Below are positions 1 through 5,487 of a stretch of DNA of 5,487 nt, in pieces. The stretch is from contig JANYKF010000423.1 in NCBI GenBank assembly GCA_025361665.1, positions 1-5,487 on the forward strand, given 5' to 3'. This DNA is from Clostridiaceae bacterium. Its GTDB lineage: Bacteria; Bacillota; Clostridia; DSM-8532. Within the stretch, counting starts at the first letter, position 1. Each line of letters starts with the position of its first letter. Both the position numbers and the translations under genes were made by a program. Under the pieces are notes generated by a model. That model saw nothing but the letters and a program-made list of their open reading frames with translations. It was not told the DNA's origin and did no database searches.

Positions 1-110
1 CTTTCAATGAGTCAATCGATGATTTGTTGTTGCTGAAAAATCCTGAAAGGAATCCGAAGTGTAGTCTCCCATGAATCCTGGTATGAATTGCCGCATCGTA
101 TCTGAAAACA
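1..110. other. Unassigned sequence downstream of the acetyltransferase gene
   Basis: I see no gene, terminator hairpin with a T-run, tRNA or T-box signature here. It contains a 14-bp word (CCTGAAAGGAATCC at 42-55) that recurs twice inside the acetyltransferase gene (220-233 and 710-723). A short imperfect inverted pair, ATGAATCC with ATGAATT, lies around 71-88. Confidence 0.5.
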
Positions 111-1322
111 CTAAAAGGGAATCCACTGCGCGGTCGGTCGCTTTTGAAACACCTTGTCGAACAATGGACGGGCTGCTTCAGTCCGCCAGGTCATCATGCC
201 GCTTTCAGCGACATCCTGACCTGAAAGGAATCCATACACGAGTTGGGACAGTCTTTGGATGGCCATCACGCAATCCGGTTCCTTTTCTTCCGTCCTCACG
301 GCATCCAAATGCCCATTGGAGGCCGTTACCAGCCAGTTTCCGCGATTCCACGGCGCCATTTCATCGGAGACCTGCATCACGAAGGTTCCCGTCAGGGCGG
401 CACCGATCCTCATCGCGGCGAGTGCCTGACGCACTTCCACAACACGCACCATCATGCCGGACTGGGATTTTACATCCAGATACTGGTTTCCAAGCAAATG
501 CTGGGTGGTGTCTGTTTCGGGCACTGTCAGCCGGAGAATCTCGGCTTGTGAATTATGGCGGTTGAAAAAGTGCAGAAGCTGCCGTTTCGCTGTGATGTCC
601 CTGTAAAAGAAGTCGCGGCAATGGATCGCATGTTCCTTGAGTTTGTAAAGGGCGTATCCGGACAACCGGCCATCCCCGCCCAGAACGCCGTAACCCAGGA
701 GGCCTTTTTCCTGAAAGGAATCCTTCATTTTCCCGGCGTCGATCTGTTCCGCCCCGTTGAAGTGCGATCCATGCAGATTCCTGACATCAGCGGCTTGTTC
801 CATGAGCGCATCGGTCAGCGGGACAAACGTCCCCTTGTCCGCTTTGAACAAGGTGAGTTCCTTCATGGGAATGCTCAGTTCATGCCATCGAAAACCACAC
901 TCCCATCCGCATTTTCGGTAAAATTCATAGCTGAAGGGAGCCAGTTCCGAAAGCGGAATTCCCCGGTCGTGCATCACCTGCAGCGACTGGCGCATCAGTT
1001 CCATCACCCCGCCGCCGTACCGGTATTCGGGAAGGGAGGCAACCCCGCCGATTCCGCCCATTGGAAGGGTCCCCCCGTCAAAGTGAACCGTTAGCGGAAC
1101 AATCATCACATGCTGGCCGATCTTTCCGTTTGCCTCCTCGTTCACAAGAACCCAGCGAAGCACTTCTTCCGACGCTTTTCGCCTTTCTTCATTCTCCGGC
1201 TCCACCTGCACGGATTCAGCCATTCGGCTTTCCGGTGCCGTATTCTGATAATCCGGAAAACAATATGCCATCATCTCCATGATGCTTTGTTTGTCTTCTG
1301 CCCTGGCAAAACGAAATGACAT
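111..1322 (-). CDS. Eis-like GNAT family N-acetyltransferase with C-terminal SCP2-like domain
   Basis: A 403-residue protein with the three-part architecture of mycobacterial Eis and its Bacillus relatives. The first GNAT domain (about 1-150) has the acetyl-CoA-binding strand and loop GGIGGVASLPEYRYGGGVMELM at 89-110. A second GNAT-like domain spans about 155-290. A sterol-carrier-protein-2-like domain runs from about 295 to the end. Eis acetylates amines such as those of aminoglycosides, using Tyr126 as general acid and its C-terminal Phe carboxylate as base. This protein keeps both features: a tyrosine at 135 in FYRKCGW and a terminal phenylalanine in QWIPF. Length is also almost identical (Mycobacterium tuberculosis Eis is about 402). 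The substrate cannot be told from sequence, and resistance should not be assumed. The ATG at 1322 has AGGGGG 7 bases upstream. The gene is 50 bases after the AraC-type regulator on the same strand with no terminator between, so the two are probably co-transcribed. Confidence 0.92.
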   Translation of the reverse strand: MSFRFARAEDKQSIMEMMAYCFPDYQNTAPESRMAESVQVEPENEERRKASEEVLRWVLVNEEANGKIGQHVMIVPLTVHFDGGTLPMGGIGGVASLPEYRYGGGVMELMRQSLQVMHDRGIPLSELAPFSYEFYRKCGWECGFRWHELSIPMKELTLFKADKGTFVPLTDALMEQAADVRNLHGSHFNGAEQIDAGKMKDSFQEKGLLGYGVLGGDGRLSGYALYKLKEHAIHCRDFFYRDITAKRQLLHFFNRHNSQAEILRLTVPETDTTQHLLGNQYLDVKSQSGMMVRVVEVRQALAAMRIGAALTGTFVMQVSDEMAPWNRGNWLVTASNGHLDAVRTEEKEPDCVMAIQRLSQLVYGFLSGQDVAESGMMTWRTEAARPLFDKVFQKRPTAQWIPF

Positions 1323-1372
1323 GAACGTACCCCCTATGGCGACTTACTTTGAATCTTAACCTTCTCCCCCCA

Positions 1373-2230
1373 TCATACCTCAGATACTGCCTTTTTGAAT
1401 ACTGTCGGCGAGCAGCCTTTGATTTGACGGAAAACGCGGTTGAATGTCTTGGCATTGCTGAAACCGGACTTGTATACGATTTCCGTGACCGTATCGCTGG
1501 AATTGACCAGGTAATCGACAGCTTTGGCGATGCGGTATTGATTGACATACTGGCCGAATGTCAAACCTGTGGTTTCCCTGAAGAACCTGGTAAAATGGAA
1601 AACACTGAAATTGGCGACACATGCCACTTCTTCCAGCAGGATGGTGCGCTCGAAATGATGTTCCACATGCTGCAAAACCTTGTCCAGTCGCGCCAACCGG
1701 CCCAGACGCCTGCTATTTTCATAGGAAGAGAGGCTTTCCATCGGCACCCGGCGCAGCAGGAGAATCAGCAGGTCGAACATGCGGGCCTTCAGTGCCAATT
1801 TATAGCCGTCCTGCTTCTGCTCCGATTCTTTCATGATTTCCAGCAGCTGCCGCTCCATGACCGAATGGATGCCAAGTTCCCCGGGAACAGCCGATTCCGT
1901 GCTTTCCCTCAGCAAGGCGGCCGGGAACCGCTTGTCGCGGAGCAAGGTGGAAAAGGATTCATAAAATGACAAATCGAACTGGATGATCAATCGCGGAATG
2001 GGCAGGGATTGCGGCGGAAAAAAATGCACGTCCCCTCCCCCGATGAGGATGATGTCCCTTGCCTTGAGCATGTGGGTTTCATGATTCACGCCGATTTTGA
2101 GATTGTCCTCCAGCGCGTAGACAATCTCAACGGCTTCATGCCAATGAGGTGGAAACTCCTGCGTATCCGTGATGAACACCAGAAGCGGAAAATCGATGTC
2201 CAAAAGGAATTTCTGGTGCAAAGCCTGCAT
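1373..2230 (-). CDS. AraC-family transcriptional regulator with N-terminal cupin-like domain
   Basis: A predicted DNA-binding regulator of 285 residues, a typical length for two-domain AraC proteins. The N-terminal part looks like an AraC-type cupin: FPPHWHEAVEIVYALEDN (H29 and H31 in the HWHE element) followed by KARDIILIGGGDVHFFPP, the usual sensor barrel. From about residue 180 comes the double helix-turn-helix domain. The first HTH lies around 199-219 (LLEEVACVANFSVFHFTRFFRE), and the second around 248-269, with the signature GFSNAKTFNRVFRQIKGCSP. A linker with ARMFDLLILLLRRV precedes it. The ligand is unknown; cupin-type members often sense sugars, but nothing here shows that. The regulator follows hemZ across a palindrome-containing spacer and lies 50 bases upstream of the acetyltransferase gene, which it may control along with itself. 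Codon use and domains give no sign of decay. Family assignment is firm; target and effector are open. Confidence 0.93.
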   Translation of the reverse strand: MQALHQKFLLDIDFPLLVFITDTQEFPPHWHEAVEIVYALEDNLKIGVNHETHMLKARDIILIGGGDVHFFPPQSLPIPRLIIQFDLSFYESFSTLLRDKRFPAALLRESTESAVPGELGIHSVMERQLLEIMKESEQKQDGYKLALKARMFDLLILLLRRVPMESLSSYENSRRLGRLARLDKVLQHVEHHFERTILLEEVACVANFSVFHFTRFFRETTGLTFGQYVNQYRIAKAVDYLVNSSDTVTEIVYKSGFSNAKTFNRVFRQIKGCSPTVFKKAVSEV

Positions 2231-2236
2231 GCGGAC

Positions 2237-2241
2237 CCTCC
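2237..2241 (-). promoter_or_regulatory. Strong Shine-Dalgarno site of the AraC-type regulator
   Basis: GGAGG on the minus strand lies 6 bases before the ATG at 2230-2228, within a longer GGGGAGGG run. This fixes the start at 2230. The upstream in-frame ATG at 2245 directly abuts this run and has only AAGG about 11 bases ahead. The ATG at 2284 lies inside the palindrome. Confidence 0.8.
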
Positions 2242-2245
2242 CCAT

Positions 2246-2334
2246 GGTGATTGGAACCTTAGTGCCGCGCGCAATACAACACAACCGAGTTTGGGTTGTG
2301 TTGGAGGGCGTTGCGGCACTTGGGTTCCAACACC
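2246..2334. repeat. Compound inverted repeat (nested stem-loop) in the hemZ-araC spacer
   Basis: The outer arms are 2246-2268 and 2313-2334. GGTG pairs with CACC, then a bulged A at 2250, TTGGAACC with GGTTCCAA, a two-base mismatch, and AGTGCCGC with GCGGCACT. That gives 20 pairs with one bulge and one mismatched pair of bases. Inside, after an unpaired internal loop, a perfect 10-bp stem (CAACACAACC at 2277-2286 with GGTTGTGTTG at 2294-2303) closes a 7-base loop. It lies after hemZ and before the regulator start. Neither strand has a T-run following a stem, so it is not a standard intrinsic terminator. It could be an operator for the AraC-type regulator, an mRNA-stabilising hairpin, or a small non-autonomous repeat element. 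Confidence 0.9.
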
Positions 2335-2343
2335 ACGCAAATA

Positions 2344-2358
2344 ATTGGAACCTTAGTG
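2344..2358. repeat. Second copy of a 15-bp direct repeat, overlapping the hemZ stop codon
   Basis: The sequence ATTGGAACCTTAGTG occurs here and, identically and in the same orientation, at 2250-2264, with starts 94 bases apart. Here it spans the last hemZ codons and its TAA. The other copy forms most of the outer left arm of the inverted repeat. The intervening segment is therefore bracketed by direct repeats, as a target-site duplication or a segmental duplication of the hemZ end would produce. Confidence 0.85.
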
Positions 2359-3969
2359 TCTGGCCAGCAACTCCCGCTTTCGTTCCACCATTTCGTCAAT
2401 CCGACTGATATAGTGGGTCAGTTCGCGGACATTGAACGTCCTTTCGAGCTGTTTGCCGTCATGCGACACTTTGGTGATTCCGCCCGAACCTATCGCGATG
2501 ATCGTCTGCCTTTCCGACATGGTTTCAACATTATACCGGCATTCACAGCCGGACCGCGCATAACCCGTGTTCTCCAGATTGGCGAGGATGTTTTTCTGCC
2601 GGTACAGGTAATACGGGTGCAAACCGTATTTCGCCGCATGCCCCGCCGCATCCGCAATCATTTCCATTACCGCCGAATCGGTGGCGGAAGGTCCGGCTGT
2701 ACCCTCCCGAACCGTTTCATGCAGGCGCGAAGCCCGTTTGACGGCCATGGTGTGCACGGTCAGGCTGTCCGGCCGCAAAGGAGCCACGCGGGCCAGTGTG
2801 GCACGGAAATGATCTGGTGTCTCCCCCGGAAGGCCTGCTATCAAGTCCATGTTGATATTGTCGAATCCGATCTCCCGCGCCAGATGAAAGGCCTCTTCCA
2901 CCTGCTCCGGGGTATGCCCCCTCCCAATGGCGCACAACGTCTCCGCCCTCATGGATTGAGGATTGATGCTGATGCGGGTGGCCCCGGCTTCTTTGATGAG
3001 CCGAAGCTTCTCCCGGTCCAAGGTGTCCGGCCTACCGGCTTCCACCGTGTATTCAAGGGCGGTACGCATGGGCAATTCATTGTCCAGACATGTCAAAAGC
3101 GTTTCCAGCATCTCTGCGGACAGGGCTGTGGGGGTACCGCCTCCGATGTAAACGGAAGAAAGCGTTCTGCCGTTTGCGGCAAGCCAGTCGCCGACAAAGC
3201 GGATTTCCTTGGCAAGCGCATCGAGATAGGCGGGAATCAGATGGCCATGCTTTTTTTCCGGATAGGATGTGAAGGAGCAATAAAGGCATCGGGTGGAGCA
3301 AAAAGGGATGCCCGCGTACAGGCTGACAGAGTGGTCCGGCGGAGTCAGAAAAGGACGTTCGCAGTTAGCGACGGACAGGACCAGTGCGGCCTTGTCAGCC
3401 TGCATACCGGTTCTTTCCGACAGGATGCCGAGGATTTCCTGCTGCGCCATGCCGGCGTCCAGACAGCAGGACGCCAGTTTGACCGGCCTGACACCCGTCA
3501 GCGAACCCCAGGGCAATTCAATGCCGAAAGCCTCTGACAGAGCCCGATACAAGGCTGTACCGGCACATAGCTTGCGGCTTTGCAGAAACAGATCGGAGGC
3601 TGAGGGAGCCTCTGCTGTTGAAAAAGAAAGGATCCCGTATCCGATCTTCGTTCCATTGTCGCGAATGAAAGCGGTGGCGGTGAAAATCCCTTCCGATTCG
3701 ACAGCATGAAGGAGAACATGGATTCCTGGCATTTTCCCGGAATGCCCAGGAACCTGTGAACCTGCTCGCGATCGGCATTCGAATGCGGCTTTATCTGTAG
3801 GAGTCATCTCCACGAATGGGGTGCGGTATTCAGGCACAACGGATTCCGTCTGTAAAATCGGATCGGAATCATGAAAAAGCCGGATCAGTTGTCCGGCTTC
3901 GAAGGCATTGTCTATTCCTGCGATACTCAGATACAGCGGCTTGCCTTTCATATCATGCGATTTTGACAT
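2353..3969 (-). CDS. hemZ: Radical SAM coproporphyrinogen III oxidase-like protein HemZ
   Basis: A cytosolic radical SAM protein of the HemN/HemZ family, annotated as oxygen-independent coproporphyrinogen III dehydrogenase; the reaction is inferred from family membership. In the 538-residue product, an N-terminal region of about 210 residues holds GSLTGVRPVKL around 155-165, as in Bacillus subtilis HemZ. The radical SAM core follows: GIPFCSTRCLYCSF with the 4Fe-4S cysteines C224, C228 and C231 (CX3CX2C), SAM-binding GGGTPT at 276-281, TVEAGRPDTLDREKL, RISINPQSM, and NINMDLIAGLPGE. The tail has YYLYRQKNILANLENTGYA, a HemZ hallmark. B. subtilis HemZ is about 501 residues, so this one is slightly longer at the N-terminus. 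Start choice is the weak point: the ATG at 3969 has GGGA 11 bases upstream; an ATG at 3951, one base after the hydrolase stop, lacks a Shine-Dalgarno; the frame stays open to 4044. The stop codon lies inside a 15-bp direct repeat. Some family members may be heme chaperones rather than oxidases. Confidence 0.93.
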   Translation of the reverse strand: MSKSHDMKGKPLYLSIAGIDNAFEAGQLIRLFHDSDPILQTESVVPEYRTPFVEMTPTDKAAFECRSRAGSQVPGHSGKMPGIHVLLHAVESEGIFTATAFIRDNGTKIGYGILSFSTAEAPSASDLFLQSRKLCAGTALYRALSEAFGIELPWGSLTGVRPVKLASCCLDAGMAQQEILGILSERTGMQADKAALVLSVANCERPFLTPPDHSVSLYAGIPFCSTRCLYCSFTSYPEKKHGHLIPAYLDALAKEIRFVGDWLAANGRTLSSVYIGGGTPTALSAEMLETLLTCLDNELPMRTALEYTVEAGRPDTLDREKLRLIKEAGATRISINPQSMRAETLCAIGRGHTPEQVEEAFHLAREIGFDNINMDLIAGLPGETPDHFRATLARVAPLRPDSLTVHTMAVKRASRLHETVREGTAGPSATDSAVMEMIADAAGHAAKYGLHPYYLYRQKNILANLENTGYARSGCECRYNVETMSERQTIIAIGSGGITKVSHDGKQLERTFNVRELTHYISRIDEMVERKRELLARH

Positions 3970-4585
3970 ATGGATTGTGATCCCTTTCCTCGCCGATACT
4001 TGTGTCGGGGCCATGTCCGCAATGGACGACGGTTGCCCTGTCAAGCGTAAAGAGTTTCTCGCGGATGGATCGAATCAAGGTTCGGCCATCTCCGGTCGGG
4101 AGATCATAACGGCCGATTCCATGATTGAACAAGGTATCGCCTGAAAAAACATGATTTCCGGTCAAAATGCAGATACCACCAGCCGTGTGCCCTGGCGTAT
4201 GAAGAATCCAGAATGTTGGCCCACCGGTATCAAGCAAATCGCCGTCCTCAAGCAGGCGATTCGGCATCGGAAAAGGTTCGGTGTGCGGCAGGCCGAACAT
4301 CCGGTATCCGTTCAGACTGGTGTCCTGATAAAGCGGAACTTCCAGCCGGTGCAGGCAAAGCCGTGCCCCCGTGGATGCGATGACTCCCGCAGCCTCGCAG
4401 GTGTGATCGACATGGCCATGGGTCAGGATGACATGTGAAACTCTGCACGACATCGTTTTTGCAGCCGAGAGGATGTCTCCGGCAGGAACCCCGCAATCAA
4501 TGACTGTGCATATGCCCGCCTCACCGACCAGCCATGTGCTTGAACCAAATAGCCCGTTATCAAGTTTTTTGATATCCAATTTCAT
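3953..4585 (-). CDS. MBL-fold metallo-hydrolase, glyoxalase II-like (YqgX/YcbL type)
   Basis: A soluble metallo-beta-lactamase-fold hydrolase of 210 residues. Every metal-ligand motif is visible: THGHVDH at 55-61 (H56, H58, D60, H61), HTPGHT at 129-134 (H133), the bridging aspartate in SGDTLF (D150), and HCGHGP at 188-193 (H191). HTPGHT with GDTLF and a length near 210 point to the short glyoxalase-II-like subfamily, which hydrolyses thioesters such as S-lactoylglutathione in some members. The natural substrate here is unknown and need not be a glutathione thioester. I chose the ATG at 4585 because similarity starts at MKLDIKKL; GGGAG lies only 3 bases before it, which is tight. An in-frame ATG at 4612 would add nine residues (MFQGVGREN), with a weaker GGGGA about 10 bases upstream. 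Both remain possible. It sits between dtd and hemZ and overlaps hemZ by 17 bases, so translation of the two is probably coupled. Confidence 0.92.
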   Translation of the reverse strand: MKLDIKKLDNGLFGSSTWLVGEAGICTVIDCGVPAGDILSAAKTMSCRVSHVILTHGHVDHTCEAAGVIASTGARLCLHRLEVPLYQDTSLNGYRMFGLPHTEPFPMPNRLLEDGDLLDTGGPTFWILHTPGHTAGGICILTGNHVFSGDTLFNHGIGRYDLPTGDGRTLIRSIREKLFTLDRATVVHCGHGPDTSIGEERDHNPYVKIA

Positions 4586-4733
4586 ATTCTCCCGGCCTAC
4601 GCCCTGAAACATAACACGGCTTCCCCACTGACGCTTTCAACAACATTACTTCCCATCTTACGCCCGTAACACTGGAATGATTGACTGCTTTCTCCAAATC
4701 CCCGACCGCCGACTTGAAATGACCCGCCAAACC

Positions 4734-5183
4734 TCAAAACGCTTTGCAGCTGTCCAGCAGCAGGGTTACAGGTCCGTCGTTCACGAGGGAAACCTTCATT
4801 TCAGCCTGAAAAATGCCTGTTTCAACTTGTGTGCCTCCCGCCCGGCAAAGCGACACAAAAAGTTCATACAGCGGGATGGCTTCTTCCGGTTTTGCCGCAT
4901 CTGAAAAACCGGGACGCCTGCCTTTCCGGCAATCTCCGAACAAGGTGAACTGCGAAACAGCCAGTATCGCGCCCCCTGCATCGAGAACAGAAAGGTTCAT
5001 TTTACCCGCCTCATCGTCAAATATGCGCAATCCCAGTATTTTATCCGCCATCCATGCAGCAGTTTCCGCCGTATCACCCATGCCGATGCCGATCAGCACA
5101 AGGAGCCCGGCCCCGATTTGACCCGTCACCCGGCTGCCAACCCTGACGGATGCCTCTTCTACTCTCTGAACCACTGCGCGCAT
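4734..5183 (-). CDS. dtd: D-aminoacyl-tRNA deacylase
   Basis: A cytosolic proofreading enzyme that hydrolyses D-aminoacyl-tRNA (for example D-Tyr-tRNA) and achiral mischarged Gly-tRNA(Ala), recycling the tRNA. The 149-residue product matches the family's usual length of about 145-150. It opens [16 protein letters not shown], carries [16 protein letters not shown] near residues 51-66, and has both family signatures: SQFTLFGD at 77-84 and NDGPVT at 135-140. The second includes the Gly-Pro pair (137-138) that forms the cross-subunit cis-proline motif enforcing chiral selectivity in the dimer. The open frame runs upstream to 5273, but those 30 extra residues derive from the repeat and spacer and do not resemble the family; the ATG at 5183 has GGAG 8 bases ahead. 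Dtd follows rel in many Bacillota and is probably co-transcribed with it here, since no terminator is visible in between. All key motifs are intact. Confidence 0.96.
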   Translation of the reverse strand: MRAVVQRVEEASVRVGSRVTGQIGAGLLVLIGIGMGDTAETAAWMADKILGLRIFDDEAGKMNLSVLDAGGAILAVSQFTLFGDCRKGRRPGFSDAAKPEEAIPLYELFVSLCRAGGTQVETGIFQAEMKVSLVNDGPVTLLLDSCKAF

Positions 5184-5191
5184 GGGGTCCA

Positions 5192-5195
5192 CTCC
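5192..5195 (-). promoter_or_regulatory. Shine-Dalgarno site of dtd
   Basis: GGAG on the minus strand lies 8 bases before the ATG at 5183-5181. This spacing, and the start of family similarity at MRAVVQRV, select this ATG over two upstream in-frame ATGs (5201 and 5273). The 5273 start would translate through the tandem repeat. Confidence 0.75.
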
Positions 5196-5240
5196 AGTCA
5201 TTGAAGATTCCGATTCGGTGAAACATGGGTTCCAATATCT

Positions 5241-5306
5241 GGAGGTCACCGGTTCCGTTATCGGGGAGGTCACCGGTTCCGTTATCGGGGGAGGTCACCG
5301 GTTCCG
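5241..5306. repeat. Tandem repeat, 24/25-bp unit, about 2.7 copies, covering the rel stop codon
   Basis: Two perfect 24-bp copies (5241-5264 and 5265-5288) are followed by one extra G and a partial third copy (5290-5306). The core on the minus strand is GGAACCGGTGACC. The copy nearest rel supplies its last codons and stop (AAC CGG TGA), so the other copies look like duplications of the rel 3' end into the spacer ahead of dtd. The core contains the palindrome ACCGGT. Function is unknown. The clean period suggests slippage or recent duplication rather than a conserved regulatory array. Confidence 0.9.
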
Positions 5307-5487
5307 CGAGATTTCATATACATCCCGTATGGAGGATATGCGGCTGATGATGCGGTCCAGCTGTTCTGCGTGGGTGATTTCCAGCGTCAGGTGCATCACG
5401 GTGATGAGGTCCTTCCCGGTACGGGCGTTGATCGCCCGAAGCTGGATGCGCGACTCCCCGATCACGTTCGTAATCTCGATCAGCAGG
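5295..5487 (-). CDS. rel: Bifunctional (p)ppGpp synthetase/hydrolase Rel, C-terminal ACT domain (partial, 5' end outside window)
   Basis: Only the last 63 codons are present; they end at a TGA at 5297-5295. The visible protein begins LLIEITNVIGESRIQLRAIN and ends RDVYEISRNR. This is the typical C-terminal ACT domain of long RelA/SpoT enzymes: a strand, a helix after the NVIGE turn, a TGKDLITVMHLTLEI strand pair, then the helix and final strand around QLDRIISRISSIRDVYEISR. Rel makes and degrades the alarmone (p)ppGpp in the cytosol from GTP/GDP and ATP, and the ACT domain regulates the balance through ribosome or ligand sensing. The catalytic HD and synthetase domains lie outside the window, so whether both activities are intact cannot be judged. 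The dtd gene 111 bases downstream fits the usual rel-dtd pairing in Bacillota. The last codons and the stop sit inside the third copy of a tandem repeat that continues into the spacer. Identification as a long Rel is confident. The choice of symbol (rel versus relA) is convention. Confidence 0.93.
   Translation of the reverse strand, partial: LLIEITNVIGESRIQLRAINARTGKDLITVMHLTLEITHAEQLDRIISRISSIRDVYEISRNR

Noticed and set aside
4..72. A 22-codon minus-strand frame (MGDYTSDSFQ...)
   Set aside because: There is no well-placed Shine-Dalgarno and no recognisable similarity. The length is consistent with chance.
2250..2303. A promoter for the regulator gene (TTGTGT and TAAGGT, 17 bases apart, minus strand)
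   Set aside because: Both boxes match the sigma-A consensus poorly and lie within the palindrome. The spacing alone is not enough.
2246..2334. An intrinsic terminator for hemZ
   Set aside because: The stems are long, but neither strand has the T-run that should follow, and the outer stem has a large internal loop.
2296..3537. A 413-codon plus-strand open frame
   Set aside because: It lies opposite hemZ, has no recognisable domain, and its composition is that of an antisense shadow. hemZ has intact family motifs throughout the same DNA.
4586..4733. A regulatory element or terminator in the dtd-hydrolase spacer
   Set aside because: Only a short TTACG/CGTAA pair with a two-base loop (4658-4669) is visible, too weak to call.
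5184..5273. An N-terminal extension of dtd beginning at 5273
   Set aside because: Those residues come from the tandem repeat and spacer and do not resemble the family. The ATG at 5183 has a good Shine-Dalgarno and gives the usual length.
5074..5298. A 74-codon minus-strand open frame with a repeated DLPDNGTG peptide
   Set aside because: The peptide repeat is a by-product of the 24-bp tandem repeat. The frame then runs out of frame through dtd.

Overview
The window reads as a piece of a Bacillota (Firmicutes) chromosome. All convincing genes lie on the minus strand, so transcription runs from position 5487 towards 1. The gene set is the C-terminus of a bifunctional (p)ppGpp synthetase (Rel), dtd, a metallo-beta-lactamase-fold hydrolase and hemZ, with purine-rich Shine-Dalgarno sites. 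This order resembles the rel-dtd-hydrolase-hemZ clusters I recall from Paenibacillus-like Bacilli and many Clostridia. G+C looks moderate, near 50%. I cannot name a genus.

Layout in transcription order: (1) 5487-5295, the last 63 codons of rel (ACT domain). (2) 5294-5184, a 111-base spacer holding a 24/25-bp tandem repeat that includes the rel stop codon. (3) 5183-4734, dtd. (4) 4733-4586, a spacer with no clear signal. (5) 4585-3953, a glyoxalase-II-like hydrolase. (6) 3969-2353, hemZ, which overlaps the hydrolase gene by 17 bases. (7) 2352-2231, a spacer dominated by a compound inverted repeat plus a 15-bp direct repeat. (8) 2230-1373, an AraC-type regulator with a cupin-like sensor domain. 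(9) 1322-111, an Eis-like GNAT acetyltransferase that starts 50 bases after the regulator stops. (10) 110-1, an unassigned tail.

The first block is housekeeping: stringent response, D-aminoacyl-tRNA proofreading, a thioester- or glyoxalase-type hydrolase and a radical SAM HemN relative. The second block, regulator plus acetyltransferase, looks like an accessory pair placed after hemZ, and the repeat-rich spacer between the blocks may mark the junction. I see no CRISPR array, transposase, tRNA, rRNA, riboswitch or convincing new multi-gene system. The most unusual content is non-coding: the palindrome and direct repeat at 2246-2358, the tandem repeat at 5241-5306, the GGAACC hexamer concentrated in both, and a 14-bp word repeated three times in the first 723 bases.
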